This document shows positions 16,739 through 25,916 of a stretch of 64,000 nt of DNA, piece after piece; position 1 is the first letter of the stretch; every line of letters starts with the position of its first letter. This DNA comes from CAWGCA01 sp963820955. Lineage in GTDB: Bacteria; Pseudomonadota; Gammaproteobacteria; Chromatiales; Chromatiaceae. The notes under the pieces were generated by a model. It did not search any database, was not told the origin of the DNA, and saw only the letters and a program-made list of their open reading frames with translations. The stretch covers positions 165,048 through 229,047 of the forward strand of contig CAWGCA010000041.1 in NCBI GenBank assembly GCA_963820955.1, written 5' to 3'. The position numbers and the translations under genes were made by a program.

Positions 16739-18013
16739 ATGAAAATTGAAACCATCGCCATTCACGGCGGCTATGAACCGGATCCGACCACCAAGGCCGT
16801 CGCGGTGCCTATTTATCAGACCACGTCCTATGCGTTTGACGATACCCAGCACGGCGCTGACCTGTTCGATCTGAAGGTGCAGGGCAATATCTATACCCGA
16901 ATCATGAATCCCACCACCGATGTGCTGGAGAAGCGGGTGGCCGCAATGGAGGGGGGGATCGGTGCCCTCGGTCTGGCCTCGGGTATGGCGGCGGTGACCA
17001 ATTCGATCTTTACCATCTGCGAAGCCGGTGACAATATCGTCACCACCGCCACGCTCTATGGCGGGACCTACAATCTGTTTGCTCACACCCTGCCTCAACT
17101 GGGAATCCAGGCCCGATTTGCTGCGCCTGACGACATCGATGGCATGGCTGCCCTGATCGACGACCGGACCAAGGCCGTTTTCTGTGAGTCGATTGGTAAC
17201 CCGGCGGGCAATGTGGTGGATATTGCTGCTATGGCCGATATGGCGCACGCCCATGGGGTGCCGCTGATTGTGGACAATACGGTGCCTACCCCTTACCTCT
17301 GCCGCCCTTTCGAGCATGGGGCCGATATCGTGCTGCATGCGCTGACCAAATATATGGGTGGTCACGGTACTACCATTGGTGGCGTTCTGGTCGACTCCGG
17401 CAAATTTCCCTGGGCAGAGCACAGCGAGCGTTTCCGACGGCTGAACGAGCCGGACGTTTCCTATCACGGGGTGGTTTATACCGAGGCCCTGGGTGAGGCC
17501 GCCTATATTGGTCGAGCCCGAGTCGTACCGCTGCGCAACATGGGGGCGGCCATTTCCCCGTTCAACAGCTTTCTGGTGCTGCAGGGGATAGAGACCCTGC
17601 CGGTGCGTATGGATAGGCATTGTGACAATGCCCTGGCAGTGGCCCGTTATCTGCAAGGGCATTCCCAGGTGGCCTGGGTACGCTACGCCGGCCTGGAAGA
17701 TCATCCGCACCGGCCGCTGGTCGATAAGTACATGGGGGGTCGCGCCTCCAGCATCCTCTCCTTCGGCATTAAAGGAGGGCGCGAGGCGGGGGGGCGGTTC
17801 ATCGATGCGCTGCAGTTGGTCGTCCGGCTGGTCAATATCGGTGACGCCAAATCCCTGGCCTGCCATCCGGCGACCACTACCCATCGACAGCTGGGCCCGG
17901 ACGAACTGAAAAGGGCAGGGGTAAGCGATGATATGGTTCGCCTATCCATTGGCATCGAACATATCGATGACGTTATTGCGGATCTGGATCAGGCGCTCGT
18001 TGCTTCCCGTTAG
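16739..18013 (+). CDS. metY: O-acetylhomoserine (thiol)-lyase
   Basis: A 424-residue PLP enzyme of the Cys/Met metabolism family. It uses O-acetylhomoserine and sulfide (or methanethiol) to make homocysteine (or methionine). The family start IETIAIHGGYEPDPTTKA is clear, and the PLP lysine is in ALTKYMGGHGTTIGG. The length and the insertions around residues 230-280 fit MetY rather than MetB/MetC. The ATG at 16739 has a strong GGAGGAG site; the longer upstream frame is not supported. Direct sulfhydrylation fits a sulfide-rich lifestyle. Confidence 0.93.
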   Translation: MKIETIAIHGGYEPDPTTKAVAVPIYQTTSYAFDDTQHGADLFDLKVQGNIYTRIMNPTTDVLEKRVAAMEGGIGALGLASGMAAVTNSIFTICEAGDNIVTTATLYGGTYNLFAHTLPQLGIQARFAAPDDIDGMAALIDDRTKAVFCESIGNPAGNVVDIAAMADMAHAHGVPLIVDNTVPTPYLCRPFEHGADIVLHALTKYMGGHGTTIGGVLVDSGKFPWAEHSERFRRLNEPDVSYHGVVYTEALGEAAYIGRARVVPLRNMGAAISPFNSFLVLQGIETLPVRMDRHCDNALAVARYLQGHSQVAWVRYAGLEDHPHRPLVDKYMGGRASSILSFGIKGGREAGGRFIDALQLVVRLVNIGDAKSLACHPATTTHRQLGPDELKRAGVSDDMVRLSIGIEHIDDVIADLDQALVASR

Positions 18014-18117
18014 GGCCGCCCAGGGAACATCGGGTCTGGGTCTTGGTGTAACGGAGAAAAATCGGGTTGCTCTGCGGATGAACGATGGACCGGCGCCAGC
18101 GGAAGAACGGCTTCGTT

Positions 18118-18630
18118 CTATTCTGGCTGGTTACCCATGACATATCTGGGGCTGGTCGCCAGGGAGTCAAGGGCGTTGCTGATTTTCCTGTCCAGGTGGT
18201 TGGCATAGTCTTCGCTGTTGTCGAAGCCGATCAGCGGGGAGGTAAGCAGCTTGCCGCGGTAATCGACCAGCACCACAGTCGGGGTAGCGAAGACGTTGTA
18301 ACGGGTCACGAAGATCCGGCCGCGTATCGGTTCACCATCGAAATCGGTGATCTTTCCACCGGCGTCTATATTGAACTCACGAACCCGGACCCGGTTCTTG
18401 AACAGGCCCTGCTGGAGTTGGGGGGTCAGCACTTCCGCCTTCATCCGTTCACAGTAGAAGCAGTGGTCGGCGCTGAAAACGACCATAATCGGAATCCCGG
18501 ACTGGCGGGCCTGGGTTGCCTCGGCAGCCCAATCGTCCGCGAGGGGGAGGGTGATTGCCTCTCCGGCAGTGGTCATACTGCCCGAAAAGAGCAGTAACAA
18601 GGCGAACACCGTGCCAAGGATTGATATCAT
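18118..18630 (-). CDS. exported thioredoxin-like protein with CFYC motif
   Basis: A 170-residue protein with a signal peptide (about residues 1-22) and a thioredoxin fold. The active-site motif is HCFYCERMK (about residues 55-63), and the cis-Pro is in FATPTVVLVD. Length and motif resemble the SoxW/DsbD-gamma-like periplasmic thioredoxins that reduce protein disulfides, some of which sit with sulfur-oxidation genes. No Sox gene is adjacent here, so the partner is unknown. It overlaps nothing and converges on metY. Confidence 0.82.
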   Translation of the reverse strand: MISILGTVFALLLLFSGSMTTAGEAITLPLADDWAAEATQARQSGIPIMVVFSADHCFYCERMKAEVLTPQLQQGLFKNRVRVREFNIDAGGKITDFDGEPIRGRIFVTRYNVFATPTVVLVDYRGKLLTSPLIGFDNSEDYANHLDRKISNALDSLATSPRYVMGNQPE

Positions 18631-18710
18631 GACTGAAATTAGTAATTAAAATATAATAATATTCTAATTATATAATTAATGCATTCTAAAAGCCAGCCGG
18701 GTGGTTTGAT

Positions 18711-19310
18711 ATGAAGTACGAATTTGAAATTCTGGAAACCGAGGAGCGGTATCAGGGCTTTCTAGGACTCAGGGCCTATCGCTTGAGGCACAGTCTGTTT
18801 GCCGGCGGGGAAAGTCCGACTATCGTGCGGGAACGGGTGGAGAGTTATCGCGCTGCCTCGGTGCTGCTGTATGACCCTGATCTGGACCAGGTGGTGTTGA
18901 TCGAACAGTTTCGCATCGGAGCGTTGGAGAATCCGGGGGGACCCTGGGTCCTGGAGGTGATCGGCGGAATCATCGATGGTGATGAAGAGCCGGAAACGGT
19001 TGCCCGTCGGGAGGCCATGGAAGAGGCGGGATGTGAGATTCTGGAGCTACAGCCCATCTGCGACTTCATGGTAAGCCCCGGCTATTCGACCGAACGTATT
19101 TATCTGTTCTGCGGGCGGGTCGATGCCTCTAAGGCGGTCGGAATTCACGGTATCGACGATGAGGGGGAGGATATCCGGGTCGAGGTGAAGGCGGCTGAAG
19201 AGGCGATTGGGATGCTTTACGGTGGGCGGATAAATTCTACCAGCACCATCATTTCCATTCAGTGGCTGGCGCTCAATAGGGACGGGCTGCGGGCCAGATG
19301 GCGGCGGTGA
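18711..19310 (+). CDS. nudF: ADP-ribose pyrophosphatase, Nudix family
   Basis: A 199-residue hydrolase that splits ADP-ribose to AMP and ribose 5-phosphate. The Nudix box is complete: GGIIDGDEEPETVARREAMEEAG, about residues 84-106, with the metal-binding REAMEE core. The RVESYRAASVLLYDP and EQFRIGALEN segments are characteristic of the NudF/TrgB branch. The promoter region upstream (18631-18700) is strikingly AT-rich compared with the genes around it. Confidence 0.9.
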   Translation: MKYEFEILETEERYQGFLGLRAYRLRHSLFAGGESPTIVRERVESYRAASVLLYDPDLDQVVLIEQFRIGALENPGGPWVLEVIGGIIDGDEEPETVARREAMEEAGCEILELQPICDFMVSPGYSTERIYLFCGRVDASKAVGIHGIDDEGEDIRVEVKAAEEAIGMLYGGRINSTSTIISIQWLALNRDGLRARWRR

Positions 19311-19311
19311 A

Positions 19312-19337
19312 GGCCTGCCCGTGTCCGGGCAGGCCTG
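19312..19337. terminator. strong hairpin between nudF and mscS
   Basis: AGGCCTGCCCG and CGGGCAGGCCT form a perfect 11-bp stem with a TGTC loop, right after the nudF stop and just before the mscS stop on the other strand. There is no T tract, so it may act as a transcript-end stabiliser or a factor-dependent stop for both convergent genes. Confidence 0.6.
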
Positions 19338-19343
19338 ACGACG

Positions 19344-20168
19344 CTAGGCCGTTTTGTCCAGATGAACGTCCATCTGGGGGTAGGGAATGCCTATCTTTTT
19401 CTGGTCGAAGGTGAGTTTCACCTTTTCGGTAAAGTCGAACTTCACCGCCCAGTAGTCCCCGCTCTTGACCCAGGGGCGGACGTTGAAGTTGACACTGCTG
19501 TCGGCCAGTTCTCCTACCGCGATGAGCGGGGCCGGGTCTTTCAGAATCCGCTCGTCGGCATCCAGCAGGGCCTGCAGCGTCTCTTTCGCCTGCTTGATGT
19601 CGTCGTCATAGCCGATGCCGAAGACCATATCGATGCGGCGGGTTTCCCGCGCCGAAAAATTGGTGATGGTGCCGCCGTAAATGACACCGTTGGGCACGAT
19701 GACCTCGCGATTGTCCCCGGTCCGCATGATGGTGGTAAATATGCTGATTGCCTCCACCACACCGGAGGTACCGCCCGCTTCCACGAAGTCGCCGTTCTTG
19801 AACGGGCGGAAGATGATCAACATGACGCCGGCAGCGAAGTTCTGCAATGATCCCTGGAGCGCCAGACCGACGGCCAGGCCGGCGGCACCGAGCAGGGCGA
19901 TCAGGGAGGTGGTGTTGACACCGAGTTGGTTGAGGGCCGCAATGACGATGAACAGCAGCAGCAGCGTGCTGACGATGGACGCAACGAAGTTGATCAGGAT
20001 GGGATCCATCTTCGCCTTGGTCAGCCCTTTGCGCAATATCTTGATCAGCAGCCGGGCAACCCAGCGGCCGACGATGAAGATGACGAGGGCGAAGAAGATG
20101 TTGATGGCCCAGGGGATGACATAGGTGTTGATCATGTTTCCTATGTCCATATCCAAGTTTTCGAGCAT
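19344..20168 (-). CDS. mscS: small-conductance mechanosensitive channel
   Basis: A 274-residue MscS channel. Three membrane helices span about residues 15-40, 55-85 and 92-118; the pore helix contains GAAGLAVGLALQGSLQNFAAG, with the Gly/Ala packing and Gln-Asn-Phe hinge of MscS. The cytosolic beta domain follows (FRPFKNGDFVEAGGTSGVVEAI, VPNGVIYGGTITNFS) and the C-terminal cage domain ends IPYPQMDVHL. The size is close to E. coli MscS. It protects cells from osmotic downshock. The GGAGG ribosome site fixes the start at 20168. Confidence 0.95.
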   Translation of the reverse strand: MLENLDMDIGNMINTYVIPWAINIFFALVIFIVGRWVARLLIKILRKGLTKAKMDPILINFVASIVSTLLLLFIVIAALNQLGVNTTSLIALLGAAGLAVGLALQGSLQNFAAGVMLIIFRPFKNGDFVEAGGTSGVVEAISIFTTIMRTGDNREVIVPNGVIYGGTITNFSARETRRIDMVFGIGYDDDIKQAKETLQALLDADERILKDPAPLIAVGELADSSVNFNVRPWVKSGDYWAVKFDFTEKVKLTFDQKKIGIPYPQMDVHLDKTA

Positions 20169-20378
20169 GGGGTTTCCTCCGAAGGGTAACTAGGGTTGAA
20201 GTAAAGGGGTTTGCTGTGCGGGCATTCGTCGGGGATGGTGTAAGCATCGCCTTGCAGCGAGATTCTGTCTGCCAGATTGATAGTTGCGTGCGTCCTTGAA
20301 CTGCCTGCGGTGATGACCTCTTGGTGGCGCGATTCTAAGGCTTTCTCGGGGTGCGGACAACCCGCCACGGGTGGAAGC

Positions 20379-21197
20379 TCAGCGGAGCTCTTCCACTTTC
20401 AGATAAATCGTCCGCTGCTGGCGACCTTGGGTTCTGGCACTGTAGCCGACCCCTTCTACCGCATCATAGCCCGAACCAGAGGCGCCGCCCACCGGGAGCC
20501 ACTCGCCGAGACGTCCGGATACCACTGTCTGGGCCTGCTGGACATCGAAGTTTCCGCTGATGTTGCCGCGTCGCAGCAAACGTGGGCTGATCTCCACGGT
20601 GACCCGATCGCCGTTTAGGCGTGGCCGGGCATAAAAACCCGACGTGGCATTCTTATATCCAGCCTGACCACCGCGGTAGCGATACGGTCCGGCGCCGTAG
20701 GCGTCATAGTTGAAGACCGGCAGTTGTTCACCGGTTTCGATGAAGGCTTGCTGACCCTCCTGTGTCTGCACCCGCTGGGTCTCATCGTGCATGCTCCGGG
20801 TGTTGCCGCCATTGGTGCGGTAGCGGATGGAACTCCCTTCGCTCGGCATGCCAACGATCACCTTGGTGTCGTTGCCCGGTGCGGCATTGATATCCAGGGC
20901 GCTGCGGCGAGACAGCCCCAGATCACCTCCACCCTGGCGCACATAGATCATCAGGCGGCGCGCTGGTCGGTCGACTTGTTCCAGTATCCGGCGTATTTCT
21001 CTCAGGTTGTTTGGTGAAGTGCGGATGATAAGTTGGTTATTCATTCCAGCGATCGAGCCGTCGCGGTCGATGAAGGGTTCGACAAGCGGGAGCACCTGTT
21101 CTACCGGGCGACTCTTCAGGTCGATAATTTCCAGCGGATAGTCTGCCAGTGACGGTATGGCGAGCAGCAGTAGTAACGGCGCGATCAGGAATTTCAT
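20379..21197 (-). CDS. exported secretin-like mini-protein
   Basis: A 272-residue protein with a signal peptide (about residues 1-18). Residues 20-85 (EIIDLKSRPVEQVLPLVEPF, NQLIIRTSPNNLREIRRILEQVD) form a secretin N-domain of the N1/NolW type. The C-terminal half (about 140-272) is Gly/Ser/Tyr-rich, with FIETGEQLPVFNY and ISPRLL stretches that resemble the start of the secretin beta domain. The pore-forming core is missing at this length. No pilus or type II genes are adjacent. It could be a periplasmic accessory of a secretin or a free-standing domain; function unknown. Confidence 0.65.
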   Translation of the reverse strand: MKFLIAPLLLLLAIPSLADYPLEIIDLKSRPVEQVLPLVEPFIDRDGSIAGMNNQLIIRTSPNNLREIRRILEQVDRPARRLMIYVRQGGGDLGLSRRSALDINAAPGNDTKVIVGMPSEGSSIRYRTNGGNTRSMHDETQRVQTQEGQQAFIETGEQLPVFNYDAYGAGPYRYRGGQAGYKNATSGFYARPRLNGDRVTVEISPRLLRRGNISGNFDVQQAQTVVSGRLGEWLPVGGASGSGYDAVEGVGYSARTQGRQQRTIYLKVEELR

Positions 21198-21221
21198 CTA
21201 GTTCTCTCCGAAAATTGCCAG

Positions 21222-21737
21222 CTACAAATGAAGCAGCCTCAATTGGCTGTCCGATTCGCTGCACTGCCAGACCTCAGAGAAGAATTTACTCAACTTGACG
21301 GCCTCGGCGGGTGCGCTGAAGTCAGCTTCGCCCTGATAACGGCTATGGATCGGACGCCGGATATAACCAACACGGTCGACTACCAGGAAGTTTTCCAGAT
21401 GGTCGATGTAATCAGGGTGGGGGCGGCGTATTTCGATGCGGCTGGGAAGACGCCGGGAGAGTTCGAGCAGGCGGTGCCCCTGCACGCGAACCCGTTCGTT
21501 GTTCTGCAACAGGATGCGCAGACGGCTGAATCGGCTATGCAGGGCCAGGGATTTCAGGGCCTGGAGAAATGGGGCTCGATCATAAAGAGGGGCATCCAGG
21601 TTGTAGCTGAAGATCTCTATCCGTTTCGTCGCCTGCTCCGCAATACACTGGCTGGCGAGTTGAAAAGCACGCCTGTCTTCCAGCAGAATCCGACCGGGCG
21701 TCTGTCCCAGAGTTGCTTCGGCCAACAGATCACTCAT
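21222..21737 (-). CDS. conserved hypothetical protein, phospholipase D-like fold
   Basis: A 171-residue protein. The segment RIEIFSYNLDAPLYDRAPFLQALKSLA and later LRILLQNNERVRVQGHRLLELSRRLPSRIEIR resemble half of a phospholipase D-type domain, but the HxK motif is not present, so catalysis is doubtful. It overlaps the acetyltransferase gene by 8 bases and follows roxA, so the three genes are likely co-transcribed. I recall this gene as a regular neighbour of roxA-type or GNAT genes in gammaproteobacteria, but its role is unknown. Confidence 0.7.
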   Translation of the reverse strand: MSDLLAEATLGQTPGRILLEDRRAFQLASQCIAEQATKRIEIFSYNLDAPLYDRAPFLQALKSLALHSRFSRLRILLQNNERVRVQGHRLLELSRRLPSRIEIRRPHPDYIDHLENFLVVDRVGYIRRPIHSRYQGEADFSAPAEAVKLSKFFSEVWQCSESDSQLRLLHL

Positions 21738-22167
21738 GCGCCGTGAATTCCATCCTCAGGTGGGGAATAGCCGCCTCCAGGAATACATCGCCCTTGATTT
21801 GAAAGCCGTGTCGCTGATAGAAGGGAACGGCGCGGGTTTGGGCATTCAGAAAGGGCTTCGGGTAGCCACTGCTCGACAGATGTGTCAGCACAGTCGCTAA
21901 CAGGGCACTGCCTACTCCGCTCGAGCGCCAGGGTTTCAGCACTGCCATGCGCCCGATCTGCCCGTCGTCGAGCAGACGGGCCGTTCCAATCGGGTTGCCG
22001 TTTTCGTCTTCGGCCAGAAAATGGTACGCGGTGCGGTCCTGTTTGTCCCACTCCAACTCCCGCGGAACCTTCTGTTCCTGCACGAATACGACTTCCCGGA
22101 TTCCCTGCAGAGCGGCACGGTCCTGCTGCCAGCTGGCCTGGCGTATAGAAAATTTTTGCTTATTCAT
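21730..22167 (-). CDS. GNAT family N-acetyltransferase
   Basis: A 145-residue acetyltransferase of the ElaA/GNAT kind. The acetyl-CoA site is RMAVLKPWRSSGVGSALL (about residues 70-87), and the C-terminal strand holds AVPFYQRHGFQ, with the Tyr and Phe usual for this fold. The start at 22167 overlaps the roxA end by 8 bases. The acceptor is not predictable. Confidence 0.85.
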   Translation of the reverse strand: MNKQKFSIRQASWQQDRAALQGIREVVFVQEQKVPRELEWDKQDRTAYHFLAEDENGNPIGTARLLDDGQIGRMAVLKPWRSSGVGSALLATVLTHLSSSGYPKPFLNAQTRAVPFYQRHGFQIKGDVFLEAAIPHLRMEFTAHE

Positions 22168-23332
22168 CCGGAAAGAGAAAATGCCCTTCGTTGTAGAGTC
22201 TGGCCAGAAGTCCGGCCGCATCCGGGTCTTCCAGCCACTGAGCTAATGCCTCATGAGTGGGTTGCCGGTGATCTGTGATCGTTTCCAGTAAACCGCACAG
22301 CCGTTTAGCCAAAGGGATCTCTTCACCATTTACAAAGAGATAGTCCTGGTCTTCGGTTCCGCGAAAGAAGGCCAATCGGGACCAGCCGTTGCGTGTCAGA
22401 CAACCGCAGTCTCCCAGCGCTTGGACAAACTGTTCGAGGGGCAGGGGGGGTGATCTGGGTTCAACCTGAAGATGGGCCTTGGGCTCGGTCATGAAACAGC
22501 CGAACCAGCGTCCGCGGTCAGCAGCGTCTTGGTGGACGAATTCATCAATCAGTCGCTGTGCGTGACCCATGGCCTGGTCGGTAATTTCACCCGGGTGGTT
22601 TTGCGGGGTAACCACCGTATCCCGGTAGTGGCCTCGCGTGGCTGAATGCTGAATTATCGCATCGAACCAGGCAGAGGCCATTTCCGGCAGCGTGGGGGCG
22701 CGAAAACCGATAGAGCAGGTGATGCAGTTATCACCCTCGGCAGTACCCCAATGGACGATGTTGGGTGGCAGATAGAGCAGATCGGATGGTTCCAGGAGCC
22801 ACTCCTGCTCGGGCTGAAACTCCGGCAGAATGCGCAGGTCCAGTCCGGGGATATATTCCTGCTCGGATACCGGACTGGTGCGGATGCGCCAGCGCCGCCG
22901 GCCGCTGGCCTGGAGGAGAAAGACATCATACTCGTCGACATGGGGGCCGACGGAACCCTGGTCCGCGGCGTAGCTGATCATGATGTCATCCAGTCGCCAG
23001 TCGGGGAGGAAACGGAATGCCTCCAGTAACGCCGTCGTCGCAGGGAGATGTTTATCCACGTCCTGAACCAGCAGGGTCCAGTGACTGGGGGGGAGCCGGG
23101 TAAAGGCGTCAGCATCGAATGGGCCCCGGCGAACCTCCCAGGGCCTGGTGCCTCCTTTCTGCAAAACGATTCGCGATTCAATCTCCTCTTCGCAGGCTAA
23201 CCCGGCGAGTTCTTCCGGACTCAGGGGGCAACGATAATCGCTCAGCGCACCGCGTATCAGGAGGGGCTTTTTCTGCCAGTAGTCCCGCAGGAAACCGGTG
23301 GCATCAATTTCATTGAAGAAGTGCAGCTTCAT
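22160..23332 (-). CDS. roxA: ribosomal protein uL16 arginine hydroxylase (JmjC-type oxygenase)
   Basis: A 390-residue 2-oxoglutarate/Fe(II) oxygenase of the YcfD/RoxA family, which hydroxylates an arginine of ribosomal protein L16. The N-terminus FLRDYWQKKPLLIRGAL is diagnostic. The metal-binding HxD is in GPHVDEYDVFLLQ (about residues 130-142), and the distal His is in PPNIVHWG (about 192-199). A winged-helix C-terminal domain completes the family length. It starts the roxA-GNAT-PLD-like unit. Confidence 0.92.
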   Translation of the reverse strand: MKLHFFNEIDATGFLRDYWQKKPLLIRGALSDYRCPLSPEELAGLACEEEIESRIVLQKGGTRPWEVRRGPFDADAFTRLPPSHWTLLVQDVDKHLPATTALLEAFRFLPDWRLDDIMISYAADQGSVGPHVDEYDVFLLQASGRRRWRIRTSPVSEQEYIPGLDLRILPEFQPEQEWLLEPSDLLYLPPNIVHWGTAEGDNCITCSIGFRAPTLPEMASAWFDAIIQHSATRGHYRDTVVTPQNHPGEITDQAMGHAQRLIDEFVHQDAADRGRWFGCFMTEPKAHLQVEPRSPPLPLEQFVQALGDCGCLTRNGWSRLAFFRGTEDQDYLFVNGEEIPLAKRLCGLLETITDHRQPTHEALAQWLEDPDAAGLLARLYNEGHFLFPDE

Positions 23333-23763
23333 ACAGGCGTGGGTATCCCGAGATTAGTGTGGAGTAAAAGCGCTATTTTCACTACTCTCCAGCGCTGTTT
23401 ACCTAGAATTTTAATGATAGCAGGACACGGGAGAGGGTATTGTGGGGAGATTGACAACGGTGGCCCGGGATGAGTCCAAGCGGGAGGGCAGCCACCGTTA
23501 TCAATTCTGTATACACACTTATGGCAGACGGGAACTGGCGTAACCGTGGTTTTTGTCACAAAATATCCATGCTGGTTGGTGTTTAGGGGGTTATTGTGAG
23601 ACCGATTCGGCAATCCTAGGGGGCATTTGGTTGTTTTTTATCCACTATCGAGCAAAAATACCGCAACTAAAGAATTTCTGGAATTTTTGTTAGGTGTGTG
23701 ACATGCTAAATGACTGAATTTCGGACAATCAACAAATTTTGCTATTGATCTAGAGAGGAAAAC
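23333..23763. other. intergenic region between roxA and ompA-like gene
   Basis: No gene is supported in this 431-bp divergent spacer. It holds an imperfect 14-bp inverted repeat (23451-23504) and AT-rich sequence towards the ompA-like gene that probably contains its promoter, though I cannot pick a clear -35/-10 pair. Confidence 0.5.
23451..23504. repeat. 14-bp inverted repeat (one mismatch)
   Basis: TTGACAACGGTGGC and GCCACCGTTATCAA pair at 13 of 14 positions around a 26-base GC-rich loop. There is no T tract. It could be a regulatory hairpin or a tiny mobile repeat; no flanking duplication was seen. Confidence 0.5.
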
Positions 23764-24450
23764 ATGGAAAAAGTCAGACAGAACAAAATCGCCGCGGTGC
23801 TGGCAACGGTCGGTTTGGCGGCGGGTATGGCCGTGGCGACCCCGAGTGTTGCCTCAAGCCACATGGGCGGAGAGAGGCACTATGCGGTCGACTCGTCAGG
23901 TGCGATGGTCATGAATACCGCGGGTGAGTGTTGGGTGGCCAGCGGTGGCGTTGCCGGTCCGCAGGAAGTATGCGGCGATGAGATGCCGGTAGAAGAGGTA
24001 GTCGTCATGACTGTCGTCGATTCCGATGGGGACGGCGTTCCCGATGACCGCGATAAATGCCCCGGCACACGCGCCGGAGCCAAGGTGGATATGGATGGCT
24101 GCGAGATCATAGAAAACCTCACTATCGATCTGGTGGAGGGTGAATTCGCGTTCGACAGCGCCGAACTGAAGCCCGGTACCAAGGCCGCATTGGACGATCT
24201 GGCGAACCAGATCAAAGAGAGCAGAGGCAACGAGGCGGTGACCATCATTGGATACACTGACAGCACCGGCCCAGAGGATTACAACTTGAATCTGTCTGTG
24301 CGTCGTGCCCAGGCTGCTGCGGATTATCTGGAAGCTCAGGGGATCACGGATATCGCTGTCGAGGGTATGGGTGAATCACAGCCGATCGCTGACAACGCCA
24401 GTGCCGCAGGGCGCGCTGAAAATCGGCGGATTGAAGTCACGACTCGCTGA
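23764..24450 (+). CDS. OmpA-family outer membrane/peptidoglycan-binding protein
   Basis: A 228-residue exported protein. The signal peptide covers about residues 1-31. A short calcium-binding thrombospondin type-3-like repeat (DSDGDGVPDDRDKCPGT, about 82-98) leads into an OmpA C-terminal domain (about 118-228) with the peptidoglycan-binding signature (YTDSTGPEDYNLNLSVRRA) and NRRIEV end. The N-terminal beta-barrel of true OmpA is absent, so it is a periplasmic anchor rather than a porin. The ribosome site GAGAGGAAA is strong. Confidence 0.9.
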   Translation: MEKVRQNKIAAVLATVGLAAGMAVATPSVASSHMGGERHYAVDSSGAMVMNTAGECWVASGGVAGPQEVCGDEMPVEEVVVMTVVDSDGDGVPDDRDKCPGTRAGAKVDMDGCEIIENLTIDLVEGEFAFDSAELKPGTKAALDDLANQIKESRGNEAVTIIGYTDSTGPEDYNLNLSVRRAQAAADYLEAQGITDIAVEGMGESQPIADNASAAGRAENRRIEVTTR

Positions 24451-24467
24451 TCGCGCAACAGTAAGAT

Positions 24468-24504
24468 AAAGCCGGGGGGCTAGTGCGCCTCCCCGGCTTT
24501 TTTT
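24468..24504. terminator. bidirectional intrinsic terminator (ompA-like / purB)
   Basis: AAAGCCGGGG (24468-24477) pairs perfectly with CCCCGGCTTT (24491-24500); a T tract follows on the plus strand. It lies 18 bases past the ompA-like stop and 45 bases beyond the purB stop on the other strand. Confidence 0.85.
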
Positions 24505-24548
24505 CGCCTAGGAAACTACACTGGTCTGGCGGACAAGTCCGTGTTTCC

Positions 24549-25916
24549 TTAGATCGTCTTCGCCTGTTCGGCGGCGTTGCCGATATAGCTTGCTGGGGAC
24601 AGAGCCCTGAGTTCCTGCTTGGCCTGTTCCGGAATCTCCAGAGTATCCACGAAGCGGCGCATTTGTTCCGCTGTCAATCGCTGGCCACGGGTCAGTTCCT
24701 TGAGTTTTTCATAGGGCTTCTCAACGCCGTAACGTCGCATCACGGTCTGAATGGGCTCCGCCAGCACCTCCCAGTTGTCATCCAGGTCCGCCGCCAGTCG
24801 TTGTTGGTCGACCTCTAGTTTGCTGATTCCCCGCATTACGGATTGCAGCGCAATGCTGGTATAGGCCAAGCCAACCCCCATATTACGCAAAACCGTGGAA
24901 TCTGTGAGGTCACGCTGCCAGCGGGAGACAGGGAGTTTCAAGGCAAGGTGGTCGAACAGGGCGTTCGCTATCCCCAGATTACCCTCGCCATTCTCGAAAT
25001 CAATGGGATTGACTTTATGCGGCATGGTGGAAGAGCCCACTTCGCCTGCTATGGTCTTCTGCTTGAAGTATCCCAGAGAGATGTAGCTCCAGGCGTCCCG
25101 GCAGAAGTCTATGGTGATGTTGTTGAAACGGGCAACGGCGTCGAACAGTTCCGCCATATAGTCGTGAGGTTCAATCTGAATAGTGTAGGGATTCCAACGC
25201 AGTCCCAGGGATTCCACAAACTGCCGGGCAAACAGAGGCCAGTCCAGGTCAGGGTAGGCGGCAATGTGGGCGTTGTAGTTTCCTACCGCGCCGTTGATTT
25301 TACCCAACAACTCCACTGAAGCGACCTGATCACGCTGTCGTTGCAGCCGGTAGGCCACATTGGCCATCTCCTTACCCAGGGTCGAGGGAGTGGCAGGCTG
25401 GCCATGGGTGCGACAGAGCATTGGTTTATCCGCATGCTCATGGGCCAGTTGTTTCAGCGCCTTTATCAGTTCCTCCATCTGCGGAATCAAGATCTGGCCA
25501 CGTCCTTCCCGCAGCATCAAGGCATGGGACAGGTTGTTGATATCTTCCGAAGTGCAGCCAAAGTGAATGAACTCACTGATTCTCTCCAACTCCTGATTGC
25601 CGGCGATCTTTTCCTTCAGAAAGTACTCCACCGCCTTTACATCATGATTGGTGGTGCGTTCGATGTTTTTGACCCGCTGGGCATCTTCGATATGGAAATT
25701 GTCCACGATACCGTTCAGGAGCTTGGCCGCATGTTCGCTTAATGGAGGGACTTCACGGATTTCCGGATGGGACGCGAGTGCCTGCAGCCAGCGAATCTCC
25801 ACCAGCACGCGGTGCCGGATCAGGCCGAATTCGCTGAATATGGGGCGCAGGTCGGTGCACTTGCCGCCGTAGCGACCGTCAATCGGGGAGACTGCAGTGA
25901 GAGTGGAGAGTTCCAT
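24549..25916 (-). CDS. purB: adenylosuccinate lyase
   Basis: A 455-residue enzyme acting twice in purine synthesis (SAICAR to AICAR; adenylosuccinate to AMP). The fumarase/lyase signature GSSTMPHKVNPIDFE is intact, as are the catalytic His regions (TTNHDVKAVEY; CRTHGQPATPSTLG). The start ELSTLTAVSPIDGRY at 25916 is the family start, so 13 extra upstream codons are ignored. In E. coli purB follows hflD-mnmA-nudJ; here that set lies 5 kb away with acnB and a c-di-GMP gene in between. Confidence 0.96.
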   Translation of the reverse strand: MELSTLTAVSPIDGRYGGKCTDLRPIFSEFGLIRHRVLVEIRWLQALASHPEIREVPPLSEHAAKLLNGIVDNFHIEDAQRVKNIERTTNHDVKAVEYFLKEKIAGNQELERISEFIHFGCTSEDINNLSHALMLREGRGQILIPQMEELIKALKQLAHEHADKPMLCRTHGQPATPSTLGKEMANVAYRLQRQRDQVASVELLGKINGAVGNYNAHIAAYPDLDWPLFARQFVESLGLRWNPYTIQIEPHDYMAELFDAVARFNNITIDFCRDAWSYISLGYFKQKTIAGEVGSSTMPHKVNPIDFENGEGNLGIANALFDHLALKLPVSRWQRDLTDSTVLRNMGVGLAYTSIALQSVMRGISKLEVDQQRLAADLDDNWEVLAEPIQTVMRRYGVEKPYEKLKELTRGQRLTAEQMRRFVDTLEIPEQAKQELRALSPASYIGNAAEQAKTI

